NCBI GenBank assembly: GCA_020740775.1 | Contig: JAHEWK010000044.1 | Span: 62,001 to 126,000, forward strand | From: Ilyonectria destructans | Taxonomy: Eukaryota; Ascomycota; Sordariomycetes; Hypocreales; Nectriaceae | Direction of reading: 5' to 3' | Length of the DNA stretch: 64,000 nucleotides | Part shown: positions 21,340-32,119 of the stretch, in pieces | How the letters are laid out: each line of letters opens with the position of its first letter | Numbering within the stretch: the stretch's first letter is position 1 | The notes under the pieces: model-generated | Told to the model about the DNA's origin: nothing | What the model saw: only the letters and a program-made list of their open reading frames with translations | The model's database searches: none | Translations under genes and position numbers: made by a program

Positions 21340-21961
21340 TGTTGGATTGAGACCTCGTGTGGCGGCATAGTATGCATCTCTATTGTCACGACCCAAGCTG
21401 AGGGCCGTGGCGAAACCCCTGGACCCACCGTTGAGAACCGAACGGTGCGGGGAGGCTGATGAGTCAGCCTCACGGGCGAATCAGGGAAGGAGCGATGGAG
21501 CGACAGGAGCGGTGGGAACGAGGGAGCATCGCTCCTCGCGCTCCATCGCTCCCAGTGAAACCTTAACCTTAAATGGTCGAACGCGCTCTTGTTCGACCTG
21601 TTCGACCCCGATCAACCAAGCAATCCAGAATAGTATATATAGCTTCACTCATTCCCACTCCCCTATGTCTAGATAGCTCTCCAGCTTTCAATACAATTTG
21701 ATTACTCAAGAATATTTCTTGACATTATCAGACGTGATACGCAACCCTACGCTCAGCACGCTACGCCCCGTCACAACTGCCAACATAAACCAATCAGGTT
21801 ACGGTTTACTAAGTTGGGAACCTTGACCGTCACATCTATGCTATGTGGAATCAACTAGAAGCTGCTTGCTAAGCCAATGGCAACCTTTATCTTTGATGGC
21901 GATATTCCTGTCAGCCTTTCTGCCGGCATATTATGCCGCCACACGAGGTCACAATCCAACA
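21340..21961. repeat. 622-bp inverted-repeat element with 36-bp ends
   Basis: The left arm 21340-21375 and right arm 21926-21961 are inverted copies agreeing at 34 of 36 positions. They start TGTTGGATTG and contain CCTCGTGTGGCGGCATA. An LTR-like sequence (21384-21775) sits just inside. No transposase is present. It may be a small TIR element, or opposed fragments of one LTR (TGTTGG...CCAACA ends). No clear target duplication is visible; an A-rich run (21317-21333) lies just upstream. Confidence 0.65.
21384..21775 (+). repeat. Putative solo LTR (TGTCAC...GTCACA)
   Basis: The 392-bp sequence starts TGTCACGACC and ends CCCCGTCACA, with short inverted TG/CA termini. It contains a TATATATAG promoter-like motif near 21638 and pyrimidine-rich sequence after it, as in LTRs of fungal retrotransposons. 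Inside are GAGCGATGG/CCATCGCTC inverted motifs. A matching 5-bp target duplication is not seen, so the boundaries may be slightly off. Confidence 0.55.
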
Positions 21962-22300
21962 ACAGTCATAAATACACTGATACTGTACTATACTAAGGTG
22001 TTCACTTTTGTCAGAATTCACCCCATATTAGGGGTGATTCAGCCGAAGGCTGACTCTACATTAATCCATAAGTTTTCCCGAATAATGAGGGTTTGGTGCA
22101 GACAGGGGTCAATAAGTTTCCCGGGTTCTGATTGGCCAACAATTTGTATGGATGACCGCAAAACGTGCAACAACTGGACAATGGCTGCTAAGAAGTGGGC
22201 CTAGCTTTCTGCTCGCAGCACCCCTGGTTTGTTTACTTGCGCTTCGCTTGACATGGAAATTTCATTGAACAACGCGTCTTGATGCGTGCTTCATTAAGTA

Positions 22301-23108
22301 ATGAGTCCTAAGTCTACTCCTCAAGGGCTTCAAGATGACTTGATTTCCATCGTCTGTGCCCGCTGTGGCGAGGAGAAACCGGCGGGTGACTTCGTCAGCA
22401 AACGGAAATCTGCTGGGAAAACCAAAAACTGCCTCGGCTGTCGTAGTCAGTGCAATTCTCATGTCAGCTCTGTCTCCCCACTCACTCCGTAAGACCATAA
22501 GAGCATTCAACACTAACTGAATAAAGAATTCCAGATCCAGAAGCGCGATCCAAACATTGAGGAAGCTCGCCGTCCGTTCTTCCTCAGCTGAAAGACCTGC
22601 CCGGAAGCGAACTGACGGAGAAGCTGGCTTATCCCCTGCTAAGGACAGGTCTGGAACCCAGCCCACGTCGCCAGAGAAGCTACAACAACTTCATGCAGCT
22701 AGGAGGTTATTCAGAGAGTCAATCAGCCAGCCTCACGTAGTGCTAGGGACGCCAATTCCACCAACCCAACAAAGCTCGCGGCTCTTCCGGGAAATGGCTC
22801 CCTCACCTCCCGCGCAGCCAACGACCCATCCAACCGCCTCACATTCTGATCCATCTACTGTCCGAAGCAGCACAACTAGTGTAGATTACTCTTACTTGGC
22901 TGCTAGGTTCCACAGGGCCGGGAAAGACTCGCAAGATGATCCTTCCAAGGCCGGGGCGAGGGCCAAGCTGGCCGCTGTCCAGCGCGACCATCGTTCACGA
23001 CGCCGTGCAGGGGAGACTGTGCCACTGACTCCCACAATATCTCAACTCGGCGTCTTTGATGGGTCTGAGGGTCCTGGAGAAGGTATCCTTGTGCTGTCGT
23101 CCTGGTAA
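22301..23108 (+). pseudogene. Helitron A: N-terminal cysteine-motif region
   Basis: From ATG 22301 the frame reads VCARCGEEKPAGDF ... CLGCRSQC, a CxxC pair typical of the N-terminal zinc motif of fungal Helitron proteins. An intron (22489-22534, GTAAGA donor, CTAAC branch, CAG acceptor) leads to TLRKLAVRSSSAERPARKR and a low-complexity stretch to 23108. Copy B has the same segments (VCARCGEERPKSAF; TLRKIALRPSS). The reading frame towards the Rep domain is lost between 23108 and 23303. Confidence 0.7.
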
Positions 23109-23302
23109 ATTGTTCAGGCTAACCACGGAGCGTAGATGGGAGTCGAGATCGACTACAACCGAGTTGGTTTCAAGACGGGAATGGGATAACCAAGGGAGGC
23201 AACGACAGGGTACATTTCTCTGAATCTGATATTGACGCCGAGGACTATTTCAACTTACTCCTTTCGCCTGCTCGACCACAGAGGTACCTCAAACAATTAG
23301 GG

Positions 23303-25868
23303 GTGGAGTGTGATTCCGATCCAGGGGACGAAGACGAGAACGACAATAATAATTCCGTGGATGGAAGCCCTCTTCGCCATCGCTTGCCGCAGCCTTCCGC
23401 ACAGCCAAGGCGTGGTCGCCGTGGTCCTGCCCCTGGTACAGGAGGGCGGCCGAGACAATCTCGAAGGCAAACTCCATCGTCGAGGCCGCCACGACGGTAT
23501 CGGAGCCCAGTGATGATTTCACCTGAAGAATCGGCGGTATTTCATGCACAAGACCCGGTGTGGAATGGAGAACTTGAGGCTTGCGCCTTGACTGGTCGCG
23601 ACAAGGAAATCCTCCGCGAGTTCTGGACAGAGCTGGACAATGACCAAATGCAGTTTTGCAGTCGATGCCAAGAGAGTTGGTTCCAGATGAAGATCGATTG
23701 CGATGGCATTTGTGCGCGTTGTTATCGGAGGGATGAGAAGCGCCAGCCCGACGAGCCATATTTCTTCTCTGCGGACAATCAGCTCGACTTTGGCCCTGTG
23801 CCGGGCCGGTTGCCCCAGCTCACGCCTACCGAAGAGTCGTTGATTGCTCGTGTTCACGTCCACGTGAACATTATGCTTGTGCGAGGGCAGCAGTACAAGT
23901 ATCGAGGGCACGTAATTCACTTTCTCCGGGAGGTTGGCTTAGTGTACAACCAGCTCCCGCTTTTGCCGCAAGAGTTGAACACTGTGTTACTACGTCCTGC
24001 GAATACGTCGTCCCACGCAAATCTTAGCCGGCAATTCACCCGCCAGTTCCGCGTGCGCCGCCAGCCTGTTGAGATCCGTGTTTTAACGGATCAATGGCTA
24101 TTCCGATCCATTGGTGGATGTCTTCCTATAATAGCTTCCGCTGGTTAGCGCTAGTTTTCTTCTTCTTCAATCAATACAACACGCTCATTTCAACAAGCCG
24201 GTTGTCATATGGCTCGACTACCTCCGCCGCCATCATCCCGGCTATCGATGCGTCGCCATCGACGAAGAGCGGCTGAATCAATTGCCCCAAGATGGTAATG
24301 TCCTGGATGCTATCCCCCAGAGTCAGGTGGAGGCTGCCGATGTTGGACCCGACTCACCCGAGGAAGATCAGGAGGCAGAGCCTGACCTGGAGGACGAGGC
24401 TGCGGTGCCGGACCTGTTGGCTAAGGACACGGAGCTCGATGCTCTGCGGTCTATTCTCTCCGGAGAATCAGGCGCTGATTCAGGGCTTTCCACAAGCTTC
24501 CAGGCGCAGGCACAACACGAGCTGCAGCTCCCGAATATACGACACACACCCATTAATGAGTTCAATCGCTCTCATGCCCTACTCTCCTTGGCATTTCCCT
24601 GCCTCTTTCCTGACGGTAGAGCCGACTTTGTTGAACCCCGATTGCGCTCCATTGATTACAAGGATTACGTCGAGCACGCGATGCGCTGGCACGACGGGCG
24701 TTTTGCATGCCACCCGACCTTCCGCTTCGTCGCCTTCAACACGCTAATGCGGTCACAAGCACGTTCACGGTCCAGATTCTTCGTGAAGCAACATGATGGG
24801 AGACAGCAGCCGCTGACGCGAGAGCAACTTATTCAGGCGCTCGAACACAGCGAGGACCCCGAGGCGCAGGCGCTGATCAACTCGATCACAAGGCATGCGG
24901 TGTCTATTCGCGGTACGCGTCCATTCTGGAACAAAAAGAGGCACGACCTCGAGGCCTACGCCTATAACCTTGGTTGTCCTGGTGCATTCATCACGTTTAG
25001 CCCGGCAGATTTACACTGGCGGAGTCTCTACCAGCACATGCCCCAGTATGACGACTGGCTAGCCGCCACCGAGCCGGAGAGGATGGCTCTATCGCGCCGC
25101 CTATTGCGGCAGAACCCTCACATTGCTGCTTTCCACTTCTACCGCCGATACTGCCTCTTTCGGGATATCGTGCTAAGCAAGAAGTTCAGCATCACGGATT
25201 ACTGGGATCGTTATGAATGGCAAGGGCGTGGGAGTCCACACAACCACGGCCTGTACTGGATGGAAAATTGCCCCGGAGCCGACATGGAGGACGAAGCCGC
25301 TCGTGATGTTTTTGCACGCACGTGGGGATTCCACGTCACTGCCATTAACCCCGAGCCGAGTAGGACTATGCCTCAGGGTGAGGGTAATCCGCTGAGCGTA
25401 GATCCCCTAAGCATAGAGATGACATTCCTGCGGCTCTCGCAAATTGTCAACCGTTGCCAGCGCCACAAGTGCAACACCACGTACTGCTTGCGTGTGAGGA
25501 AGAGAACCGGTGACATCGCGAGGGATATGGAGGGCGCTGCTGCAGACATCGAGGCGGCCAACGCGGCCAATCCGGAGAGGGAGTGTCGTTTTGACTTCCC
25601 TCGTGCCTTGCGGGAGCTGGCTGCAGTTATCAGGAAGGAAGGAAGGTCGTACCACATCTTCGAGGCGGCGCGGAACGACAGCCTCATGAACCACTTCAAT
25701 CCTGCTATCATCCTAGGCTGGCTAGCCAATATCGACATATCTCCTTGCACCAGCTTACAGGCGGTTATTACGTACGCTGCGAAGTATTGCAGCAAATCTG
25801 AGAAGAAGACTGAGCCTTACTGCAAACTTGCAGATCAGGTGGCGACGATCAGGAGGCATTCCGCCTAG
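23303..25868 (+). pseudogene. Helitron A: Rep (HUH/Y2) nuclease region, split by an LTR
   Basis: Two open frames (to 24148 and from 24282) become one when the LTR at 24067-24195 plus a 4-base duplication is taken out: VRRQP joins VVIWLDYLRRHHPGY. The downstream part is the Helitron-like N domain, with HTPINEFNRSHALLSLAFP, GTRPFWNKKRHDLEAYAYNLG, GAFITFSPADLHW, then the HUH-type metal motif GSPHNHGLYW. The two tyrosines of ITYAAKYCSK are the catalytic pair. In a live element this protein nicks and joins single strands during rolling-circle transposition. Here the frame ends at 25866, before the helicase. Confidence 0.85.
24067..24195 (+). repeat. 129-bp solo LTR inserted in Helitron A Rep
   Basis: The sequence starts TGTTGAGATCC, ends CATTTCAACA, and contains the hairpin GATCCGT-GTTTTA-ACGGATC and a TATAATAG box. 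It is nearly identical to 45007-45136 (one extra A there). It is flanked by AGCC on both sides, a 4-base match or a 5-bp CAGCC duplication with one base lost. Excising it restores the Helitron reading frame, which proves insertion. Confidence 0.9.
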
Positions 25869-26720
25869 CTCTCGGGGAATTGCGGCTGCTTCAACTATCT
25901 GTGGAGTCCTGGAAGCTCCTTTCCAGCCGCGTACAGGCAAAACTAGACGATCAAGAGGTCGCAAGGTTTGTCAACGCCTTACGAGTATAGGCCACTAAAG
26001 ATAGGGTGAACGAATATAACCACTATCACCTCGACCGCCTCAGCCGGCCAGTCATCCAGGTCATGGCTAAGAACGTCGGCCCCGGCGCGGCTGCTGCGCC
26101 TAATGACAAGGCGGGCAACCTTACGAAGCAGATCCCCATATGCATTAGCTCCCATCTAATACTGACGTCCAACCTTTAGCAGCCAGTTGGCCTCTGCAAC
26201 AGCGCTCGCAGCACAGTTTACAATATCGGCTGGGCACCTGGGGCCGACCCCATCCAAAACCCTCCCTGTGTTATCATAATAGAGTTTGACAAATACAGCA
26301 GACCGGTATTCCTAACCACCGCTAATGGCAGGAAGATTGTGCCGATTCTCCCAGTAGAGAGGGACTTCCTCATCAGAGCCACTCTCTACACTCGCACCCA
26401 GTTCCCCTGATCGTATACTACGCAATTACCGTGCACAAGGTCACAAAGAATCACCGAAGACATAATAGTTACAGATCTGTCCTACCAGGACTTTCAGACT
26501 GGTTTAAGCTACGTGGCTATCTCTCGCGTGAAAACGCTCGAGGGTCTGATGTTAGATGCCCCATTTGATCGTAATCACCTTAGTCTACGGGTCTCCCCCA
26601 GATGGCATGAAGATGAAAATGAGGGATCAGGAGCTTAGGAAACGACAGGTGCTCACACGGAATCCGTACATGTCACATAATACCAAGAATGGCCATGGCA
26701 ATGGATCAGTACGTAGATAA
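25869..26720 (+). pseudogene. Helitron A: remnant of the Pif1-like helicase C terminus
   Basis: Broken frames read FRLALGELRLLQLSVESWK, NEYNHYHLDRLSRPVIQVM, TSNL-stop-QPVGLCNSARSTVYN, then FDKYSRPVFLTTANGRKIV and TGLSYVAISRVKTLEGLML. These are the C-terminal motifs of the Helitron helicase. The nucleotide-binding Walker motifs are absent, so this copy lost the helicase core by deletion. Several stops and frameshifts are present. Copy B retains the same C terminus intact. Confidence 0.8.
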
Positions 26721-26775
26721 TGCAGTAGTAGTAACAGCTTCCCGGCCCGCGGACACACAGCCTTCGGCTGAGGCT

Positions 26776-26814
26776 ACCCCATGCACCCCATCGCCGCTCC
26801 AATGTGCATGGGGT
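26776..26814 (+). other. Helitron A 3' terminal hairpin
   Basis: The 11-bp stem ACCCCATGCAC / GTGCATGGGGT surrounds a 17-nt loop, about 10 bases before the element end. The same hairpin is at 30580-30618 in copy B. Such hairpins mark the termination end of rolling-circle transposons. Confidence 0.85.
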
Positions 26815-26827
26815 GACGTAGTATTTT

Positions 26828-27300
26828 ATTCATGCACACCACAAGACGCACTGTCATTCTCTGGTTTTGTTTCGGACTATAGTTTAATTTGTCTCTCATA
26901 ACGCTTTACAAAGCCCGTCGATCTGAATTATTACCGTGAAAATTATAAGAAGGCGGAGAAACGGTCGACATGGCTGCTGACGCGCTCGATCTTCGGAATT
27001 ATGAACCATTTATCTAAAACACCGATGCTAAACCAAGGCCAACAACTCGTGAGTATAGTTATCATATAGCTCCCGTATTGGGTATAGGCCATCTATTACG
27101 GCTAATTTCGGCCATAGCTTGGAGGCCTTTGATGGTATTATTCTACTAAAGACATTTTAGGGCAAATAGCATTAATGGACCATAATACCAGGATTTCACC
27201 TGCATATAAACAGTGTTCTCAAATTAAAAACAAGAGATCTTAAGATTCTATTGTTTAGAGTCTCAAATAGTTTACTTTGTCCACTTCAAACAACTTGATC
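26828..27300. other. Spacer and presumed promoter of the dehydrogenase
   Basis: About 470 bases of unique AT-rich DNA between the Helitron A end and the ATG at 27301. No repeat or ORF was recognised. Confidence 0.4.
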
Positions 27301-28508
27301 ATGACCACTACAATTGAACCCAAATTTTCCCTGGATCTTCTGAAAACCACAATGAGGGCCCAACAGTACACGCAAACCCTTCTCTTTCCTACAATTTCCA
27401 AGCTTACCATTGCTTATAGATATGATCCTTTGGATCAACAGCTGCATCTAAATGAAGTCGAAGTTCCTAAGCCAAATGCATCTGAGGTATTGGTAAAGGT
27501 GGTGTGTGCGTCACTATGCCATTCTGATTGCCTAGTGTTTGACCCCGACTTTTACATGAACAAGGAATTGAAGAGTCCTGCTACAATTGGACATGAGGCT
27601 ACTGGTATAATAGTTGAAGTCGGAGACAGGGTGAAGAATTTTAAAAAAGGAGATGGTGTTGGCTTCCTTGCCTCCAGCGGATGTTTCGAATGTGAACCTT
27701 GCAACACATGGTAAGCACAGACAAATCTTTGCTATACGAACCTAATCTGAAGACGGATTATAGGTCAAGCGTTGGGTGCTCGCAGGGTTTGAAAGCACAA
27801 GGCTTCAATTGCGATGGCTACTTCCAGGAGTATGTTGTTGTAGATGCTTGTAGCGCGGTCAAACTCCCACCAAATCTCGACCTCTCCGTCTCAGCACCCC
27901 TTTGCTGCGCAGGTGTTACTGCGTACAACGCAATCAAGGAATGCGGACTTGAGACAGGAGAGTGGCTAGCCGTTATCGGTGCCGGGGGCGTTGGTCAATT
28001 GGGTATTCAGTACGCTAAAGCCATGGGGCTGAAAGTCCTTGCAATCGATATCAACAGTGAACAAATTGATGCTGCAAAATTGGCAGGAGCAGATTATACG
28101 TTCAACCCGAGAACGTGCCCAACATACGTACAAGACGTCCAAATCATTACTAAGGGAGGAGTTGATGCTGCTGTTAACTTTACGGCTTCAAAAAAAGCAT
28201 ATGATGATATGCCGCCCTTGATCAGATGGGGAGGCATTCTGATGATTGTAGGGGTTATCAACGAGCCTCTGACCTTCGAACCACTGGACATCATTTTTCG
28301 ACGATATATTATCAAAGCAGCGTGCAACGGAACTAGCCATGATCTGAAGGAATGTATTGAATTCAGTGCGGAGCACAATATTAAGCCGGTTATCGAGTTT
28401 ATAGAGTTGGAAGATCTGCCAGCCATGATAAAAAAAATGGAAGCAGGCGCACTCAAAGGACGCATCGGTGTTCGGTTCTACTGGCCCTATTTTTTCACAA
28501 GACGATAG
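27301..28508 (+). CDS. Zinc-dependent alcohol dehydrogenase (MDR family), two exons
   Basis: ATG 27301, one 53-nt intron (27711-27763, GTAAGC to ATAG, phase 2), about 384 residues. The GroES-like domain has the catalytic zinc ligands in CASLCHSDCLVF and GHEATGIIVEVGDRV, and the structural-zinc region GCFECEPC. The Rossmann domain carries GAGGVGQLGIQYAKAMG, followed by the expected Asp (AIDIN) that favours NAD(H). The end reads LKGRIGVRFYW, as in short-alcohol or cinnamyl-type dehydrogenases of fungi. The enzyme should interconvert an alcohol and aldehyde in the cytosol; the substrate is unknown. It sits alone between two copies of the same Helitron. The gene looks intact. Confidence 0.88.
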
Positions 28509-29077
28509 GCGGTATTGGAATGGTTTCTTAGCGACGCGATGGATTAAATATATTCGAAAGAAGACGCAAAGAACCGGCAGAAAAGTCAAATGTAAAAATA
28601 GGCTACCGGTGATTCTCTCATCCATTCCCAATTCGAGACATTTGCCGAAGTGGGTCGAGGAACTCATTTCAGCTTCCTATCGTGAACCTTCCGCTTGATC
28701 AAGTCGCCCAATCTTTTACAAGCGATTGATCTTCCAAACCAGACCACAATTTACCAAATTTATTCAGCCGAAGGCTGACTCTACATCAGTTCTTAAGTTT
28801 TCCCGAATAATGAGGGTTTGGTGCAGACAGGGATAAATAAGTTTCTCGGAATCTGATTGGTCCAGATTTTGTATGGCCAGTCGCAAAACAACGCGCAACT
28901 GGCTGATGGCACCAAAATAGTGGGGCCAATGGGTGCTGGCCCCTGAAAGGTTCACGCGGAGTGCCGGCAGCTTGCGTCCATTTGGAATTGTTTGTTTACT
29001 CAGTACTGTACCAGTACCACGCGTTCAATTCATCTCCCCAATTCGACAGGTCTCGATATGGCCTCGTTGATTGAGTA

Positions 29078-30325
29078 ATGGATTTCGGTCTCAACCCCGA
29101 AGAGCTCTCTAATGATTTACTCTTCGTTGTTTGTGCTCGTTGTGGGGAGGAGAGACCGAAGAGTGCCTTCACAGCAAAGAGGCAGTCTGCTGGGCAAACT
29201 AAGCAATGCATAGACTGCCGTAACCAGCGTGTTTCCCATGTAAGCTCTGCCTTCCTCGTCTATAAGACTCTTAAGCCTCATCAAATGAAGCATTCTAGAT
29301 CCAAAGCCGTGCTCCAGACGCTGCGGAAAATTGCACTTCGTCCATCCTCACCTGGCAGACCTGCCACGAAGAGAACCGACGGAGATGCTGGCCTATCGCC
29401 TCCCAACGAGAGATCCGGAACCCAGCCTACATCGCCAGAGAAGCTACGGCAACTTCATACAGCTAGGAGTTTATTCGGAGAGTCAATTAGCCAGCCGCAC
29501 GTAGTGCTAGGGACGCCAATTCCACCAACCCAACAAAGCTCGCGGCTCTTCCGGGCTCTAGCTCCGTCACCGCCTGTGCAGCAACGACTCATTCACTCGT
29601 CTCACATTCTGATCCATCTACTCTTCGAAGCAGCACACCTGGTATGGATTACTCTTACTTGGTTACCAGGTTCCATAAGGGGGGGAAGGACTCGCAAGAT
29701 GATTCCTCGAAGGCTGGGGCGAGGTCCAAGCTGGCCGTTATCCAGCGCGACCATCGTTCATGACGCCGTGCAGGGGAGACTGTGGCAGCCCGTTGGCCTC
29801 TGCAATGGCGCTCGCGGTACAGTTTACGACATCGGCTGGGCACCCGGGGCTGGGCCCATCCAAGATCCTCCATGCGTTATCATGATGGAGTTTGACAAGT
29901 ACAACGGACCGGTGTTCCTGACCACCCCTGATGGCAGGAAGATTGTCCTGATTCTCCCCGTAGAAAGGGACTTCCTCATCGGAGCTACTCTCTGCACTCG
30001 CACCCAGGTCTCCCTAATCGTATACTACGCTATTACCGTTCACAAGTCACAAAGCATCACAGAAGATATGATCGTTACCGATCTCTCCTGTCGGGACTTT
30101 CAGACTGGTTTAAGCTACGTAGCTGTCTCTCGAGTGAGAACGCTCGATGGTCTGATGTTGGATGCGCCATTTGATCGGAATCACCTGGTCTATGAGTCTC
30201 CCCCGGATGGCATGAAGATGAAGATGAGGGATCAGGAGCTTAGGAAACGACAGGTGCTCACACGAAATCCGTATATATCACATAATACCAAGAATGGCCA
30301 TGGCAATGGATCAGTACGTAGATAA
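29078..30325 (+). CDS. Helitron B chimeric ORF: zinc motif fused to helicase C terminus
   Basis: One open frame of 415 residues from ATG 29078. The N terminus has VCARCGEERPKSAF and CIDCRNQR zinc-type cysteines, and the middle matches copy A (SPEKLRQLHTARSLFGESIS). After residue about 165 the frame differs from A until the deletion joint at WQPVGLCNGARGTVYDIGW. From there it has the Pif1-type helicase C terminus, with YYAITVHKSQSIT and TGLSYVAVSRVRTLDGLML. In copy A an intron precedes the second segment; here the corresponding donor is altered but the frame reads through. The product lacks Rep and Walker motifs and cannot be a transposase. It may be a decaying relic. Confidence 0.6.
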   Translation: MDFGLNPEELSNDLLFVVCARCGEERPKSAFTAKRQSAGQTKQCIDCRNQRVSHVSSAFLVYKTLKPHQMKHSRSKAVLQTLRKIALRPSSPGRPATKRTDGDAGLSPPNERSGTQPTSPEKLRQLHTARSLFGESISQPHVVLGTPIPPTQQSSRLFRALAPSPPVQQRLIHSSHILIHLLFEAAHLVWITLTWLPGSIRGGRTRKMIPRRLGRGPSWPLSSATIVHDAVQGRLWQPVGLCNGARGTVYDIGWAPGAGPIQDPPCVIMMEFDKYNGPVFLTTPDGRKIVLILPVERDFLIGATLCTRTQVSLIVYYAITVHKSQSITEDMIVTDLSCRDFQTGLSYVAVSRVRTLDGLMLDAPFDRNHLVYESPPDGMKMKMRDQELRKRQVLTRNPYISHNTKNGHGNGSVRR

Positions 30326-30330
30326 TGCAG

Positions 30331-30524
30331 TGTCGCATATCAGCCGTACCCCACTACAGCAGCTGCCTGCAGGCAACTGCTACTACCTAAACAGGTAATG
30401 CTTTCATTTATGTATAAAGAGCAATACAACTCACTAAAACCAGTTATTAAGTTCTTACTCCTTAGATAATTCTCATCAATTGACTGGTGCCAACAATGAT
30501 CCCTGTGGAGCCAATAGTCTGACA
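30331..30524 (+). repeat. 194-bp solo LTR with perfect 5-bp target duplication
   Basis: It begins TGTCGCATATC and ends AGTCTGACA. TGCAG lies on both sides (30326-30330 and 30525-30529). Helitron A carries the uninterrupted site (GATAATGCAGTAGTAG at about 26715), so insertion is proven by an empty site in the same window. Confidence 0.92.
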
Positions 30525-30579
30525 TGCAGTAGTAGTAATAGCTTCCCGGCCCGCGGACACACAGCCTTCGGCTGAGGCT

Positions 30580-30618
30580 ACCCCATGCACCCCATCGCCG
30601 CTCCAAGGTGCATGGGGT
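30580..30618 (+). other. Helitron B 3' terminal hairpin
   Basis: ACCCCATGCACC and GGTGCATGGGGT form a 12-bp stem. It corresponds to 26776-26814 of copy A, with one compensating difference that lengthens the stem. Confidence 0.85.
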
Positions 30619-30632
30619 GACGTAGTATTTTA

Positions 30633-32119
30633 ACCTCTCTCAGTATGTACAGTATAATAGACTTGTCAAGATGCTAAAACTTTTGGTAAGCAACAACCGG
30701 AGTTCGTGAGTCCACCAGTCGAAATCTGGCAATGCATCCAGTCAACCTTTTAGAAATCTGGTGCCTCTTTCGTCGTAGATGGTCCCTAATGGCATGAAGA
30801 TACGGCGGCCAGACTTGGGTCGATTTATTGCCCCCCCCCCCCCCCCCTTCTTCCACCTCCGCCTGACCCTCGACAACTTGCTAGGAAACAGGTTAGGTAC
30901 ACCGTGCAAACGGCCAAGGGTGCGACGCTTGACCCTATTCATGGACTGCTTTATCCGCGTTACGTGTACGTATATCCCTTAAAGGACGGAAATACGTGCG
31001 AAAGGGCGACTACGGTGCTATTCAGACTGTCAAGGAGTTCGGACCGCAGCAGCGTCGAATGGACCGAGGCCATGACTACGCCACCCACAGTGCAAGGTCG
31101 CCATATCGAGCCACATTGAAGCTAATAGGCACTACTTACATGTATGTACAGTACTACAAACAGTGTGTCCATCAACCAAGTAAAGCAAAAATTAGACCCT
31201 TTGCTTTGCTTGGTTGATGGCACCCCTTTGCTTGACTTGGTTTACTTGATGGGAGGTCCTTGCTTAACTTGGTTGGTTGACATTGCTCGACTGACTAGTA
31301 TCTAGTTATATATATATTCCCCCCCCCCCCCTTCCTTTTTTTTTTCAACTTCACTCCTGGCAGTAGATCTACGATAACATGCCGCTTCGAAGCAAGTGCT
31401 CTTGGCATTCAATCGCTGCTACAGTGTCCGAACTGAGCGCCATGTCTGAGATTGCTGAAGGCTAGGACTTGGAGTTAATGGCGCACTTATGGGGCTTGCG
31501 ATATCGAATGGATGGCACTGGCTTCCTGTCATAGCGGATATTGTCCCAGTCGATAGGGAAATGGCATTGAGCGGCCTTCGGCATCTCTCTTTCATGAGAA
31601 AGCGTTGAAGGAGAAGGCCCATCATTGGACACGTTGGCCGGGGTTGAGGTGATGCTAGGAGTGTTAGGAGTGCTCGACTGGGCGGAATGGAGTGACTGAG
31701 AGGGTGCCCTAGGAGGGGGAGTCTTTCCAAGCCTTCCATGGGGCTGAAAGAATGGGTGCGAAGACATATTTTGCTCGGTGTTTGTGTGATTAGAATAATG
31801 GTAGATTGATTGATTGATGCTTTTCCGCCTTGTAGTAACTTAGTATTATTTTATTTCGCCCGGGGTAGGCTCATGGTTTGCTGCAAGTTTTTGCGGGCGA
31901 AGAACAGACAGATAGCAGCCAATCAGGGTGTTCTGGTCTTGCCGTTCGCCCAATCAAAAGCAGGCGTTTTAGGAGACTTGCCTAAAACGGAAAGGTCGTC
32001 GAGTAACCTCAAGTAACTCCGAGTAAGCGAAAGGGCCTTGCTTTGCTTGGTTGAAGACCATCTTTACTTTACTTGGTTGTTACGTAATCAACCAATCCCA
32101 ACCAACCAAGTCAAGTAAC
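30633..32119. other. Low-complexity spacer with C-runs and CTTGGTTG motifs
   Basis: The stretch contains a C17 run at about 30831-30847 and a C12 run at 31320-31331. It also has many direct and inverted copies of a CTTGGTTG/CAACCAAG core at 31170-31285 and 32040-32130, including a hairpin between CCATCAACCAAGTAAAGC (31169 region) and its inverse at about 31203-31220. One weak ORF is listed separately. Confidence 0.6.
31462..31767 (-). CDS. Short Ser/Pro-rich hypothetical protein (101 aa)
   Basis: ATG 31767. It starts MSSHPFFQPHGRLGKTPPP and is rich in Ser, Pro and Thr to residue 60. It then has a compact segment HFPIDWDNIRYDRKPVPSI with a basic end. No signal peptide, domain or family was recognised. 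It lies in low-complexity DNA and may not be a gene. Confidence 0.3.
   Translation of the reverse strand: MSSHPFFQPHGRLGKTPPPRAPSQSLHSAQSSTPNTPSITSTPANVSNDGPSPSTLSHEREMPKAAQCHFPIDWDNIRYDRKPVPSIRYRKPHKCAINSKS

Larger units (their letters stand above)
22038..26827 (+). mobile_element. Helitron copy A (Helitron2-like), decayed
   Basis: Boundaries come from comparison with copy B. Both start at TTCAGCCGAAGGCTGACTC, which forms a 5' hairpin (TCAGCC-GAA-GGCTGA). Both end just after a hairpin with ACCCCATGCAC/GTGCATGGGGT stems followed by GACGTAGTATTT. Near the 3' end CAGCCTTCGGCTGA is the inverse of the 5' terminus, a paired 5'-terminal/3'-subterminal repeat like that described for Helitron2/Helentron elements. 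The copy keeps a cysteine-rich N-terminal part and a Rep nuclease, but the helicase core with Walker A is missing, stops occur, and a solo LTR splits Rep. Confidence 0.87.
28763..30632 (+). mobile_element. Helitron copy B, internally deleted
   Basis: It has the same 5' end (TTCAGCCGAAGGCTGACTC) and 3' hairpin end as copy A. Compared with A it lacks the segment equivalent to about 23020-26180, so the whole Rep domain is gone, joined at GGAGACTGTG/GCAGCCCGTTGGC. A 194-bp LTR is inserted near the 3' end. It is non-autonomous. The coding remnants are less damaged than in A, so this copy or its parent is younger. Confidence 0.87.

Noticed and set aside
21384..21775. Claim of a certain LTR insertion with target duplication
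   Set aside because: Flanking pentamers (TCTAT and ACTGC) do not match, so it is kept only as a putative LTR.
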